A DNA stretch of 64,000 nt from Bradysia coprophila. Lineage: Eukaryota; Arthropoda; Insecta; Diptera; Sciaridae. Shown here in pieces: positions 36,501 to 48,100 of this stretch (the stretch's first letter is position 1; every line of letters begins with the position of its first letter). Location: the NCBI RefSeq assembly GCF_014529535.1, contig NW_023503307.1, forward strand, positions 4,685,887 through 4,749,886, given 5' to 3'. The position numbers and the translations under genes were made by a program. The notes under the pieces are model-generated. The model saw only the letters and a list, made by a program, of their open reading frames with translations. It made no database searches and was not told the DNA's origin.

Positions 36501-38979
36501 CAGAAGTCAGAAGTTTATTTTTTTAGTTTTTTGCTCACCTTGGTTGTATTGAATGTATTAATTTCGGTTGATGTCTGTCGCAAACTCTGTCCAGGCGAAA
36601 TTGAACGTGCTATTCCAGTTGCTAGTTTTGAGTTTACAATTTTTCATTAATTTAAATTTTTAGAATTAAATATTTTAAAGATAGATGGATACACACAGTG
36701 GTGTGTTGATTATTAAGCGATAAAATTGAAAAAAATTTCCTGATCTGAATCAGGGTTCAAACCTGAAATTGAATATTCAGTTTCAGGTCAGATTTAGATC
36801 GAACTAAGAATTGAAAATTCGGGTCAAGAACAGGTTTCAGGTTAATCTGAATTTAGACATGTCCAAACTCGTTCCGAACCTTATAAAAACGATTACATCT
36901 TCGAATTTAAATTCAAATAGACCATCCATTCCGGAAGTTTTAATTTAAAGTTTATCTGTAGGGATACGCGAGGCACAAGGGAAAATCCCACCATCAGATG
37001 TTTTGCCTATCGTTCAAATTTCTCTTAATACGAATACGGAAAATGATCGATATTCTGATAAAGATGCTACGCAGTGCTACGTTTGGCTCGAAGATGACCA
37101 ACATTAGTCAAATGGTTTCAAGTCTACGCTTGATGAACTCTGGTTGAAGAGTTCTTTATTCACTACACAAATAACAAGTGCTCTCGTATTTTAAGCACGA
37201 CGCCTATGTCATTAATTGATGCAAGCCCGGACTGATCCTATAGGAATTCAATGAGTAAAGGGCCTTTGACTTTTGTATAAATGAAGGGCAATGAAGGGAT
37301 TTTGTACAAATTTTCTTCATATTACACCTGAAAAGGTTACTAGAGCTTGTCCGGCCGTAGAACTTTTTTGTATGAAAGGAAATGACCAAAAATGCTGCGA
37401 TGTGTCGCTTCAACTTACATGACTTGAACGTTACGATTTCTAACAACTTTTCAGGTCTGTGGTGGTCTATCGTTACTCATACGATTAAATGTACTAACGG
37501 AAGGGATACTATTGGTAAGGCAATGTCAATCTAATACAATGTGTGTAAATACTTACTTGGACCGGAAACAGGTACACTAGAAACAGTTGCGGTTGGTTGT
37601 ACAACCTTAGCTACGCTACTCATCATTGGACTAGCAGTGGAATTATCATCTAAGGGATCTAAAAACTACTGAGTTAGCTCTTTCTTGAAAACAAAAAACA
37701 GGAATGATTCGAACATTGCTTCCTACCTGACACAGCCCGCACATTCATACCCTTTGCAGGTAATTGTGGAACACCACCCGGAAGTCGTGCCTGTTTGCGC
37801 AGCATTTCGTTTTCAGCCTTTAGTTGATTTATTTCTAATTCTTGATCCTTTATTCTGTAAGGAATTGGACAATTGACAGAAGATGTTTGAGAAAACAATG
37901 CAACGGAGTCAGTGTACTCACTTTTTCTCGTCATTTGCTAGAGAGGCTTTCAATTGCTTCCGTTCGATGTCAAACGATTGCGCTTGCTTCTCCAATTCGG
38001 CTTCCATTCGTAGCGACTTTTTACTCTCCTCCTCCAATCCCTCAGCTATTGTGTCGACACGTAGCTTCTCTTCCGACAGTATTTGCGCCAAATCTTCGGA
38101 ACGTTTACGTTCCTCTATGTACTTCATGATTATTCGCTTCCGTTCGGCTAACAGCAGCAACACAATTGGTTTCATTCTAGCACGTTCGGCATCCATTGTT
38201 TCCTGCAATTTTTTCAAATCTTTTTCCAATTTTTTGTACGCCTGCTTTTCACCCTCCAGGTCCTGTTTTAATCGCGTCCGTTCCACCTCTAATCCGTACG
38301 TGATGTCATCCCCTTGAGCCGTATCGCGTTCATGCTTCTGTTTCTCCTCCTCCAATTCATTCATCAAATGTTTATGTTTCTCTTCGGTATCCTTCATCAC
38401 TCCGATCAATTTCATGTGAGTATGGCGTTGATTGAATATTGCCTTTTCCAGGCTGTCTAACTGTTGTCGGGCGAACATTCGCATCGCTAATTCCGATTGA
38501 GCGGCGGCCGTCGATGATTGTCGACTGACTAAGTTTCCCGTCAAAGCCAAGTTATCCCGGAATAACGCAGCATTCGGATCGTTTAAATGAGTTTTATTGC
38601 GACTAGCATAGATGAATTGTTTGACGTGCTCGGACTGTGTTTTAGGTATTTGTCAGCGTACTATTTACGACAATTAAACTATTCGAAAATAATTTACCTT
38701 CAGCGCTGCTATAACGACATCTCTGGCTTGTAATTCTCCTTCCAAATAGCTTAAAAGTTTTAATAAATCGGCTTGACTAAATTCTAGTTTTGGGTTTTTC
38801 TGTTAAAATAAAATGAAAGAATCGAATTAGCGAAATTAAATCAAACGAAAATTATCTTTGCAAAAAACCTTCATAGTATCACTAGCTGTTTTAACACTTT
38901 GAAAATCTATGTGACTAGAGCGATCAGACTCGATAAAAATATCTTGTGATGGAGTTGATGTTGGAATTATCCCAGCCAT
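33523..38979 (-). CDS. naus: CTTNBP2 (cortactin-binding protein 2 N-terminal domain) family protein, Nausicaa-like
   Basis: A coiled-coil adaptor linked in this family to cortactin, actin and filamin. Read exons: 38979-38869, 38799-38698, 38634-37922, 37854-37727, 37658-37557, a tentative 26-nt exon 37508-37483, 34213-33890 and 33690-33523. Phases close over all eight, giving about 557 aa. The start ATG at 38979 opens MAGIIPTSTPS. Exon 2 holds the domain signature (LLKLLSYLEGELQARDVVI). Exon 3 carries NDPNAALFRDN and a long coiled coil with the family-typical MKPIVLLLLAERKRI and FDIERKQLKASL. Exon 7 has the proline segment PPPIPPNKPIVPP. The last exon is a short helical stretch ending in DELNGG. 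It is required to follow the phase-0 donor GTAACT at 33889; without that splice the frame stops at 33875. The N-terminal half is firm; the 26-nt exon and final exon are inferences. The symbol is by analogy with the fly gene. Confidence 0.78.
34297..34322. repeat. GA microsatellite
   Basis: A short AGAGAGAG run within the large intron of the CTTNBP2-family gene. Confidence 0.7.
35292..35562. mobile_element. MITE with GAGATGTGCGGGCC termini
   Basis: GAGATGTGCGGGCC at the left and its exact complement GGCCCGCACATCTC at the right bound about 271 bp, with TA on each side. This agrees with a Tc1/mariner-type TA target. The inside is richer in CCGACCC/GGTCC motifs than its surroundings. It lies in the CTTNBP2-family intron. 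Confidence 0.65.
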
Positions 38980-39187
38980 GATAGCAAGCTGCGGAAATAA
39001 GGGAAACAAAATTTATATTAATTAGTCGATTGAAACATTTATGTATGGAGTTCATAGACAATCTTTGCTACACAAACAAACGTAAAAGAAATCCAAACAC
39101 AGTTTCCTCGTTGATCTATATGGTGTATCTTAGGGTGGATCGATTTTTCCAACTGTAAAATCCACATCCAACGGCTTGTGTAGTTGG

Positions 39188-39330
39188 AAGAAACGAAACT
39201 GGTGGCATCATTACTTTTTCGTTTCCGCACACTTTTGAGCATCTCGCGAATGACTAAAGTTTGTATGAAAAATCGATTCAATAGTGTGCGGAAACGAAAA
39301 AGTAATGATACCACCAGTTTAGTTTCTTAG
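39188..39330. repeat. Hairpin inside the 39.1-kb element
   Basis: GAAACGAAACTGGTGGCATC leading to TTTCCGCACACT is mirrored by AGTGTGCGGAAACG leading to ACCACCAGTTTAGTTTC. Arms are about 47 bp around a 45-bp loop. Confidence 0.65.
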
Positions 39331-39438
39331 AGCTACATAAATTTGCCAATATTTGCTGTTAGAAAATTTGGCAAATTATGGAAAATTTTATCAAATTCGG
39401 AAAATTCAATTTCCCAAAAATAGGCCCTGGCTTGATGT

Positions 39439-39582
39439 CAGGCCCGCACTGGCCATACGGTGAATTCGGGGGATTCCCGATGGGCCTTTTGGATGTATGT
39501 ATGAGAATTTTTAATTTGTCGGCCTTTTTAAATTGAGTTGCATGGAGCCCCCGATGGGCTTTTTCGAGCCAGTCCGGTACTG
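39439..39582. mobile_element. hAT-like MITE with perfect 8-bp target duplication
   Basis: Termini CAGGCCCGCACTGGC and the complement of CAGTACCGGACTGGC. CTTGATGT flanks it exactly on both sides (39431-39438 and 39583-39590). Removing the insert restores continuity of the host element's right terminus, so it is a late insertion. Confidence 0.8.
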
Positions 39583-39629
39583 CTTGATGTGGATTTCAAA
39601 GTTGGTAAAATCGACCCACCCTAGTATCT

Positions 39630-40956
39630 GCAGAAAGGCAGGTAATCGTGTGTATTGTGTACGAAAGGATTTTATAAAAGAAAATCCTCAAATGACTTTC
39701 AAGTATTTTCTAGGATTCGAAAGGTTTTATTTTGTCAATTTCAAAGGATTTTTAAGTATTATGGATTAAGTTTTTATTTTTAAGCATTTTATTCGGTGTT
39801 TACCTAACAAAGGATTCTTTTGAGTGCAAAAGGAGTTTCTACGTCTACCTATACCCCTTGGCCGTATCCCACAAATGAGCCAGCGATAAATCTTTGTCCG
39901 ACAATGTTATTATTCAAAAGGGTTTCAGCAAATGCTCTCTCGTGAGCGTAGGCATAAAATGAATGAGAGAGCATTGGTTGCAGCATCCCACGGAAATAAT
40001 TCATTACCCGATTACCCGGACAATTGTCATATCTGCGGGGCTTCATGAGAAATCATGAAACGTAAAGAACAGTGACTCAAATGCTTCTGGTACATATGAT
40101 TCAGGATTCAGGATTCACAGGTTAGAGATTAAGTTTTCATTTTATAACTTTGACGCATGATCCTTATTCTTTATTTTACATATTTCCCTTCTCCATTCAG
40201 GTGTTTACTGAAAGTTATACAACAAAATGAAAGTGCATGTCTTAAAAACCTCAGTATGGAATTGGCCACAAAGTAAATATAGGACATAAATATCAAGACC
40301 ATTGAACGGCAGCTATTTTACTCAGTTTTTCATCGATTAAAAATTTATTCCGCATCTACACAACAGCACAGTGTCTCAATTCGCCAGCGATTAATCCAAT
40401 TTAAATTCGGTAGCCGAGAAAGACAAACAAACTCGACGATAAGCGGATCCGTTGATGCTGATAAGAATATCGAGTCTACCATTTTCATCGGCATTTACAA
40501 GCGAAATGGAATTTAAAAAGTTTGATTCCAACGACTCTGTATACTATTTTAAGAATGTGTGTCATCTTCAAGACATAAATTGAACAGAAATTCCACCAGT
40601 CATCCGATTTTCCCACAGCTTGGTTATTTTGTTATTTATAATGTGGTTGAAGGTCGTTGCAAATTTGTGTTATCAAAATAACGTTTTTGACAGCACTTAT
40701 TTTGCAGCTAGTTAGATCATACTATCACTACTTACACCCAGCTAGAGTATCCTCACTAAATTGGCGACACGCACGCCAACAAAATCAACACACTTTGTGC
40801 ATGATTAGGAGCTAAGAATAGAGGTAACGACAAAATAAGAAAATTGAGCGAATTGAGGTCATTTAATTTCTCCGTAGAATGTTTTAACATCAAAATAAAA
40901 TGTTTCTTCGAGAGAGTTTTTCCAATTAGAAATTTTGTTCCCATTTCCCGAACTAT
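39630..40956. other. Non-coding spacer
   Basis: No supported exon. The frames at 39849-40046 and 40756-40944 have no family resemblance. Confidence 0.4.
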
Positions 40957-41352
40957 TTACTTTTTCGTCGTCCGCAGAGACTTTCTAGTTTTCGGAGCGG
41001 CTGTCGGCCTAGATTTCGCCGCTCTACCACTATTCGCCTTTGATTTCCCAATTTTACCGGTTGCATTCCGGCGTGAGTTTGATCGCTTTCGGCTGTCCGT
41101 TTGAACGATGAACGTTGGAGTCGGCAATCGATAGCTTTGTCCTCTGGTTATTAGGAAACCATTAGCAACGGCATCGCTGAGCACACGTTTCACCGTGCTC
41201 TTGATATCTTCTTCACGTTTATTATTACAAGCGGCAATATGCTTGGCCAATTTGTTGGTCGTGGCATTATAGTTCATCGATTGGAGAGCTTTCATTACGG
41301 TTTGCCCGTTAAATTTCTTGTACTGCTGTACAGTATACTCGGGTGACTCCAT
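40957..41352 (-). CDS. Small basic winged-helix / linker-histone-like (H15 or DUF4777-like) protein
   Basis: A single-exon frame of 131 aa opening with ATG at 41352. Residues about 15-78 look like a winged helix: GQTVMKALQSMNY, then a middle helix, then VKRVLSDAVANGFLITRGQS, resembling the helix-3/wing pattern of linker histone globular domains and the fly-specific DUF4777 group. The remaining 50 residues are rich in Lys, Arg, Ser and Ala, with SPxK-free basic patches like a histone H1 tail. It is much shorter than canonical H1 (about 200-250 aa) and lacks the long N-terminal tail. It may be a chromatin-associated, possibly germline or tissue-specific, DNA-binding protein; that role is inference. 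It stands alone between repeat-rich spacers. Confidence 0.6.
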   Translation of the reverse strand: MESPEYTVQQYKKFNGQTVMKALQSMNYNATTNKLAKHIAACNNKREEDIKSTVKRVLSDAVANGFLITRGQSYRLPTPTFIVQTDSRKRSNSRRNATGKIGKSKANSGRAAKSRPTAAPKTRKSLRTTKK

Positions 41353-43408
41353 TTTCAGACAATATTAATATGTTCTCTCGTCAGAATGTGACAAATGACT
41401 AAACGGATTTTGGATGTACAACTCGATTCTCAAGGGACAGAAATGGCAACTAGATTCATTTTTCGTTTTTCGTTTAGAGTGATTAATGGCTTGAATTTCA
41501 GAATTCTTTATTTTGATTATGTTAAGTGGTAAGGGCTTTGTTTATGTTGTGATTTCAATGAACCATCCTAGCGAAAGGGTAATTTGTCTTCTCACAAATT
41601 ACAAAAATTCAATAATTTCTATCACAATCCTGCATCAACTAACGAGCCGGCCTGAAATGTGAGTAGAATATTGAAAATATCTGTGTCACCATGCAATAAA
41701 ATCATCTGATAAAAATTGCGTGAAGGACACATGAAACGTTATGTCGGTGAAGCAGACAAACAAAAACATGACTAACGAAGGAAGGAAATGTTTTGTTGTT
41801 TTATCATTTACAAACAGATGCATTCATAGCTGTCTCTAATGGACATTTCCTGACACTATTGTGCTACAAACAATATTTATAAAAACTAGAGACTTGGATT
41901 GATTCGACGGTAATAAGTTTCTACCTCAACCTCTTCGCAGAATATAAATGTCTTGTAAATTTTGAAAAAAAAGGTTTATGAAGTCGTATAGCGTTTTTAA
42001 ATCAAACGGCGACTAATATTTCGGTTTAGCTAATACTGCAGCAGTATAGTTGCACGGTCAACATGAATTCCATTAAATTTTCAGCATTAAATTGTTAAAT
42101 TGTTGTTGTCCGTTGAAGTTATTCAAATGCCGTGATATGTAACCTTCGTGTCGTCACAAATTCTCCAAATCAAACTGGCACTTTACTAGTAAACTATACA
42201 AACTTGACAACAACAGTACAGTTTTACTGCACAGCATTTGGTTTTAGTAAAAACGTACAACATACACTGGCACTAATCATCACAACCAAGACCATATCGT
42301 AACGAAACTACGTCAATATATTCAAACCTCTGTGAAGAGGATTGTCATTAAATGACGTTGTATCGAAAGAATTATTCGGCAGGAATATAATACAAGTATA
42401 ACAATGACCTATGATGTAAGATGAGAAAACCAATACTGTATAGTGTCTGGTGGTGTTTTCTACTCTATTAAATCTAAACTTTTTTTTTCTTCTCTTCGTG
42501 CCGTTTTGTTTTAATTAAATTGTTCCGTCGTCCGCGAGGAATATCTATACATATTATTCACTGTGTGTACCTATTATAGGTCTCGTGTTAATATAAATGG
42601 TAACTTATATTGCACTTAATTGAAACGAATGAAAACAATAATTAAAGGCGATTCAATCGGAATATGAATTGAATTGTAAACAAGCGTTTCAATGCAACAC
42701 AATTAACTGCATGAATTAAATTACAGAAACTAAAATTTTGTTTCTTTTTTTTTCCTCTTTTATGCTTGTTGGAAAGGACGAAAAACCTTGAACATGAACT
42801 TTTGATGATCTCATTAAAATCGATAAACTATTCCCATAAATTGATGGAAAAACTCGGATTTTTTTTTACAATCAATCACACAAACCAATAGATCATTTAC
42901 AACGTTTCGTTATGTCGCAATTACTCTGTGTTTGGAGGATAAATTGTGGAATTTGTCACTTTATCCTCCGTGTGTGTTGAAAAACATGAAAAATTGTGCC
43001 AACGCGAGGACAAAAGCGAAAAAGTATTAATCTTTTGCATTTATTTACTTGAAATTGTGCTAAAATCACCGCTGTCACACTAAAAATCACTTTATTCGTT
43101 CACACTGTCTGCGAATTCACTGTTTTATTTTAGTTATACGATCCGAAATACTGGGTTTTTGCGATAAATAAAAATTAAATTGGAAAAGTCGAACACTGAT
43201 TTTACTTTAATATTGTTTAGGTATCTATCTGTCATTCAAAGCCGTCTGCAATGTGTAGTTTTCCTATAAAAATGTTGTATAGTTTAAGGTGAACGAGCTG
43301 AACAAAAAGCGCTATGAATGAAATGTTGCCAACATTATAAAAATAAATGAGACAAAGACTATAAAAGAAACGTTCACTTCTGCCGTTTTAAATGAGATTG
43401 CATAATAC
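41353..43408. other. Non-coding AT-rich spacer
   Basis: Nothing beyond short homopolymer runs and simple repeats was recognised on either strand. Confidence 0.45.
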
Positions 43409-43645
43409 CAAGGCTCTGAAAGAACAGGTTTTAAGCGTTTTAAGACACTTACGAAGGCGGGTGAAACACAAATCTTGACAATTTAGACATGCATATTGTT
43501 TGAAAAGTCAACTTGAAAACAAATATTTTTTTTGTTAAGTTGAAATCGTCATATAAAATTTTCCAAACCTAGTTGGCGCTACAGGAAAACTTTGATTCCA
43601 CCACCTCAACTCGAAAGTGTCTTAACCTGTTCTTTCAGAACCTTG
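43409..43645. mobile_element. hAT-like MITE with 8-bp target duplication CATAATAC
   Basis: The left terminus CAAGGCTCTGAAAGAACAGG and the right terminus (complement of CAAGGTTCTGAAAGAACAGG) are inverted. CATAATAC flanks both ends (43401-43408, 43646-43653). It is 237 bp and non-coding. A related fragment with the same terminus ends at about 43756. Confidence 0.8.
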
Positions 43646-44049
43646 CATAATACAAGGTTGTATATGAGGAGGTTACGGAGGTAACGTCGATCGTTAGGGC
43701 AGTTATCGCAAAGAATTGAATTATTCCGCCTTCGTGGGTGTTCTTTCCGAACCTTGATTATGTAGGCACATATTTTAAGGATGATCGATTCGAGATTTGC
43801 TCCAAGACTAAATAAATGTAAAATTTCGTCAATAGAGACGTAATCCCATAGTTATACTCGAGAAGTGGCAAAAATAAAAGAAAAACCACTAGCACAATAG
43901 TTCGATGCTAATGACACCTTTTTTTAAAATGGTTGACTATGATTTGCTTGTGTTTCACAAAATGGTGTACCCATCACAAAACAGATGACCCAGGCTTCTA
44001 AGCCATTTTGTGTTTTTAAAGAAGGGTAGAGATTGCGTTTATAGGGAGG

Positions 44050-44650
44050 CAGGTTCTGAAAGAACCAGGTTAAGACAACTCTGAGTTGATCACGAAGGCG
44101 GTGACAAATTGTATTGTTTTGTTACATGAAATGGAGAAACCTCGTTTTGCGTTCAGCAAATTGTATTGTTTTGTTACATGAAATGGAGAAACCTCGTTTT
44201 GCGTTCAGCAAATTGTATTGTTTTGTTACATGAAATGGAGAAACCTCGTTTTGCGTTCAGCAAATTGTATTGTTTTGTTACATGAAATAATCGGTTCAGT
44301 TCGAATCACTTTATTTATTTTGCATTTTAATTTCGGCTAATTGTGTTCGTCGTAGAAATCTGTGTCAATACTGATTTTGCCTTGTCCTATGAACCTGTTA
44401 ATACAGTATTTGAAGCACGCATTTTTGTAACAGCCGAAAATTTTACCACTGTGAACAGTGGAAACACAAATTGAGTTCAGCGGCTACGAAGTTTATATGA
44501 AAAAGGCAACGTAACGAAAACAAAATTCCGAATTTTCCTAAGAAACATTTTCTTCAAGTTGATTTCACACACAATCTGTACTAAGTGCGTTTATCGATTT
44601 CGGTGTCACCCGCATTCGTGGGTGTCTTAACCTGTTCTTTCAGAACCTTG
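44050..44650. mobile_element. Larger relative of the 43.4-kb MITE, containing a tandem repeat
   Basis: The left end reads AGGTTCTGAAAGAACCAGGTT and the right end is the complement of CAAGGTTCTGAAAGAACAGG. Both continue into GTCTTAACC/CACGAAGGCGG-type subterminal sequence as in the 237-bp copy. No target duplication was seen. The 52-bp tandem array lies near its left end. Confidence 0.6.
44105..44286 (+). repeat. 52-bp tandem repeat, 3.5 identical copies
   Basis: Copies start at 44105, 44157 and 44209, with a half copy at 44261. Each begins CAAATTGTATTGTTTTGTTA and contains CTCGTTTTGCGTTCAG. The copies appear identical, so the expansion is recent or gene-converted. Confidence 0.85.
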
Positions 44651-45160
44651 ACTACACGTCTGATTCGGTTATATATGGCATTACCTCCGTCCATATATCT
44701 ATCTTGGATTTTTCTGAGTCCTCGCGCCTCAAAAGTCAACGCATTCATCCATGATTTCAATAGACAAATAAAAATGTTCAAGTTGAGATTTTACTTGGGA
44801 AGGGAGACATTATAATCAAAATTTCGTTTCCGCCACACCACGAGAAATACGTTTTACTCCCGATCAGCTATATAAATTGCATTTAAATTGGTGGAAGATT
44901 TTCAGGATTTTTGGTAAGCGTGACTTGGAGATGGATTCCAATTTTTCTTTTTTGGCCTTTTTGACACATACTTGATGTACTTGATGAAGTTAATGGAGTT
45001 GGATTCTGTGTATCTGTCACATCACGAGGATATTCTTTCTAACACTTTTCCCCGTGTATTCAATTTGCATTATTTATCCAAAAACTTGATAGAAATCGAG
45101 ATCACCTGAAAAACCAATTTTATTGAACGATACACAATTAAAACATGAACGTTTGAGACG
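44651..45160. other. Spacer upstream of NSUN5
   Basis: No exon was seen. The NSUN5/VMA21 promoter must lie at its right end; no motif could be assigned. Confidence 0.4.
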
Positions 45161-48100
45161 ATGGAAGAAAAGTTTATTCACTCGATTAAAGTTCCGAATC
45201 AGTACAAGAAGGCAGCCAAATTGTTGAAGCAAACATTCGAATCCGGTCAATCTGTAAAAGGGCAGATATTTGAACAGAAACACGTGGTATACATTCAATC
45301 TCTATTCCCGTTTTCATTTTATTTCTTTTATTATATTCTTCTGCAATAACAATGACGCCTGGCCGGGTCACACAAGATGCTATTTTAATATTCGCTAAAC
45401 TCTGGCTACCGTTTCTCTTTTCTCTTCCACCAGATAACGAATCGATTGTATGCATTAATTGCAAAGATATCGAAAAACAAGCCGAAGCTTGATTTGCTTA
45501 TTGAAAAAAGTTCGATTTTACGAAATGAACCGCGCTTGGATCAGTACATGTGTTTGGTTCTAATGACCGAACTTTTGTTTGGAGCCCAAAAGTTGAATGG
45601 CCAATCGAAACCGGTCCAATGCGTACTGGGATACGAATCTAAATTCCAAGATATTTTGAAAGACATCAACAGTGATCCTGCCAATAGCACCCTACAGTCC
45701 ATAGGTACTAAACCATTGAATTATTTCCTTGTTTTTCTTTACATTTCAGAGTTGTTGAAAGAGCAAAAGTCGAAGAGTTTCTCTGAAGAAAATGGGCAAA
45801 AATAAGAAAGCAAATACGGTCCCGGAAACGGAACCAACCAAAGTCGATCATCAGTATTCAGTTTCACCTGCTGCGAAGGTGGATTATTCCATTCCAGTTC
45901 ATTCAAGACAGGCAGCCTTTTCACTGCTCTATCTGTTTCTGTACAGCGTAATGATGTTCACACTACCGTTCGGTGCATTTTTCGGAGTTCGGCATGTCTT
46001 GGCTGACCGATTTAATATAGTTGGATTCCCGAACACCTGCTACTCGGTGCTTTCGGCTGTGATTGTCGTTAATTTTATTATTGTATTGTACGCGTATAAG
46101 GGCTACCACGAGACCGAGTACGACTCTGACGGGAATGCAATTGTTGAAGAAACATCGAAAGCAGGCCAACCAAAGAAAAAGCAAGAACTGAACAAAAAAA
46201 CGGAATAATTTTATCTCGAAGCCCTTGGGTCTAGCCGGCGGTGTACATAATTGTAGTTCCGACTATATTTTGTAATGAAAAATTTGTCCGAAATAAACGA
46301 CATGATCAATACCAAGTTGACTAATTTTTGCAATTTCTGTTCGTTCCAGACGTTGTTAAGCCTCGATATGTTCGCGTCAATACAAATATCTTGTCACGTG
46401 CCGAAGCCCTTGAACTGTTTGTTAAAGATGGATGGAATGAAATCGCTGGCGAGTTCACCGACTACGACAAATTTCTGGATGTGGTACGAAATTTGGGCGA
46501 CTCTGATTTTGTGTCCGACATGCACGTGAAGAACCTGTTTGTCTTTCCGGCTAATAGCAAAAAATATTGGGCCAAATATGCGTCCGGTGATGAGAAGACA
46601 TTCATTTTACAAGACAAGGTGAGAAGTGTTCTTCATTCCATTATAAATCATTTGGCATCGGTCCTCGTTGAAATGAAAGTGAATTCAAATCATTCTCAAT
46701 GCATGAAACACTTCGAAACGCTTCTTTCTGCCATAACCCATTCTGATCCTAACGCATATCAACAGGCTAGCTGTCTTCCAGTTACACTATTAGATCCACC
46801 GAAAGGTAGCACTGTCCTAGATATGTGTGCTGCGCCTGGAATGAAAACTACTCATTTGGCTGCCCACATACGTAACAAAGGTAAAATCTATGCAGTCGAG
46901 CGGGATGAGCGACGGTACAAAACGTTATCAGAATTCGTTGATGGCACTAAAAGCTCCTCAGTCAGTGCAATACACCTCGATGCACTGCTACTAGGTACTA
47001 CTGTCGCACTTTATGAACGAGTAACAGTGCAGCACTGATCCGTATTTTCGTTTTTTTTTTTTCACAGAAGATGATTTCGTTCCGAATGTCGAATACATTC
47101 TAGTCGATCCATCGTGTTCGGGATCCGGTATGACAAATCGCCTCTTCGTCAGCGCTGAAAAAGATCCCGATCGTTTGGGTAATTTAACCGGTCTACAGAG
47201 CCGAATGCTGTCGCATGCAATGAGAGCTTTCACCAAAGCTAAGAAAATCGTTTATTCAACATGTTCTATCCATCCCGAAGAGAACGAAAAGGTGGTTCAG
47301 GAATGTCTGGAAATGTGTCCGGATTGGAAGCTCATCAAACCGATTGAATTTGCTGAACAGTGGAAGCATTTTGGTAGTCCGAAATTCAAACACATCGGTA
47401 AAAAGTGCGTCTACGCTAAATCGGAAATTGATCTGACCGATGGATTTTTTGTTGCAATTTTCGAGCGAGAAATCGATCCGTCGATTTCCATACAGCCATA
47501 TAGTAGAGACAATGCCTTTCTGGAGCGAATCAGTTTTAATATAAAACGGAAGTATCCGACTGAAACCACGACGAATCTTGAAAAGAACGAGACGATTAGT
47601 CAGGAAACTGTTGATCTTACATTTGATGAGGGTCCTAATGGAACTGTTACCGAAAACGGGAAGAAGAAAAAGAAAAAAAGTAAGGATGATGAGGTCGTTG
47701 ATGAAGTAAACAAAATTAAGCAGGAGCTGACCGATGTGGATGCAACAATAAACCGAAAAACAGAGAACGGCACTGAATTGGAAGAGGAAATGGTGACACA
47801 TAAAACGGAAAGAGAAGAAAATTCTGATGCTGGGAAACGCAAGAAGAAAAAACAAAAAGTTGATCAAGAGGCCGAACTACTCGCACGCGTTAGAGTTAAA
47901 ACGGAAACTGAAGAAACATCTGATGCTAAGAAACGCAAGAAGGAGAAAGGAACCGTCGACAAAGAGGCCGAATTACCCACGCCAGCCATTGTTAAAACAG
48001 AAACTGAAGAAGAATCTGATGCTAAGAAATGCAAGAAGAAAAAACGATCCGTCGACGAAGCTGCTGAGCTACTCACGCCAGTCACAGTTAAAACGGAAAC

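Larger units (their letters stand above)
39131..39623. mobile_element. MITE with about 38-bp inverted termini and GTATCT target duplication
   Basis: The left end begins TAGGGTGGATCGATTTT and continues to AAATCCACATC; the right end is the inverted counterpart ending ATCGACCCACCCTA. GTATCT lies immediately outside both ends (39125-39130, 39624-39629). Inside are three further structures: a hairpin (39188-39330), the right end of a CAGGGCC-type element (about 39395-39429) and a complete smaller MITE (39439-39582). Confidence 0.7.

Noticed and set aside
44105..44286. CRISPR array
   Set aside because: The 52-bp units are contiguous tandem copies without variable spacers, in a eukaryotic setting and inside a MITE-like element.
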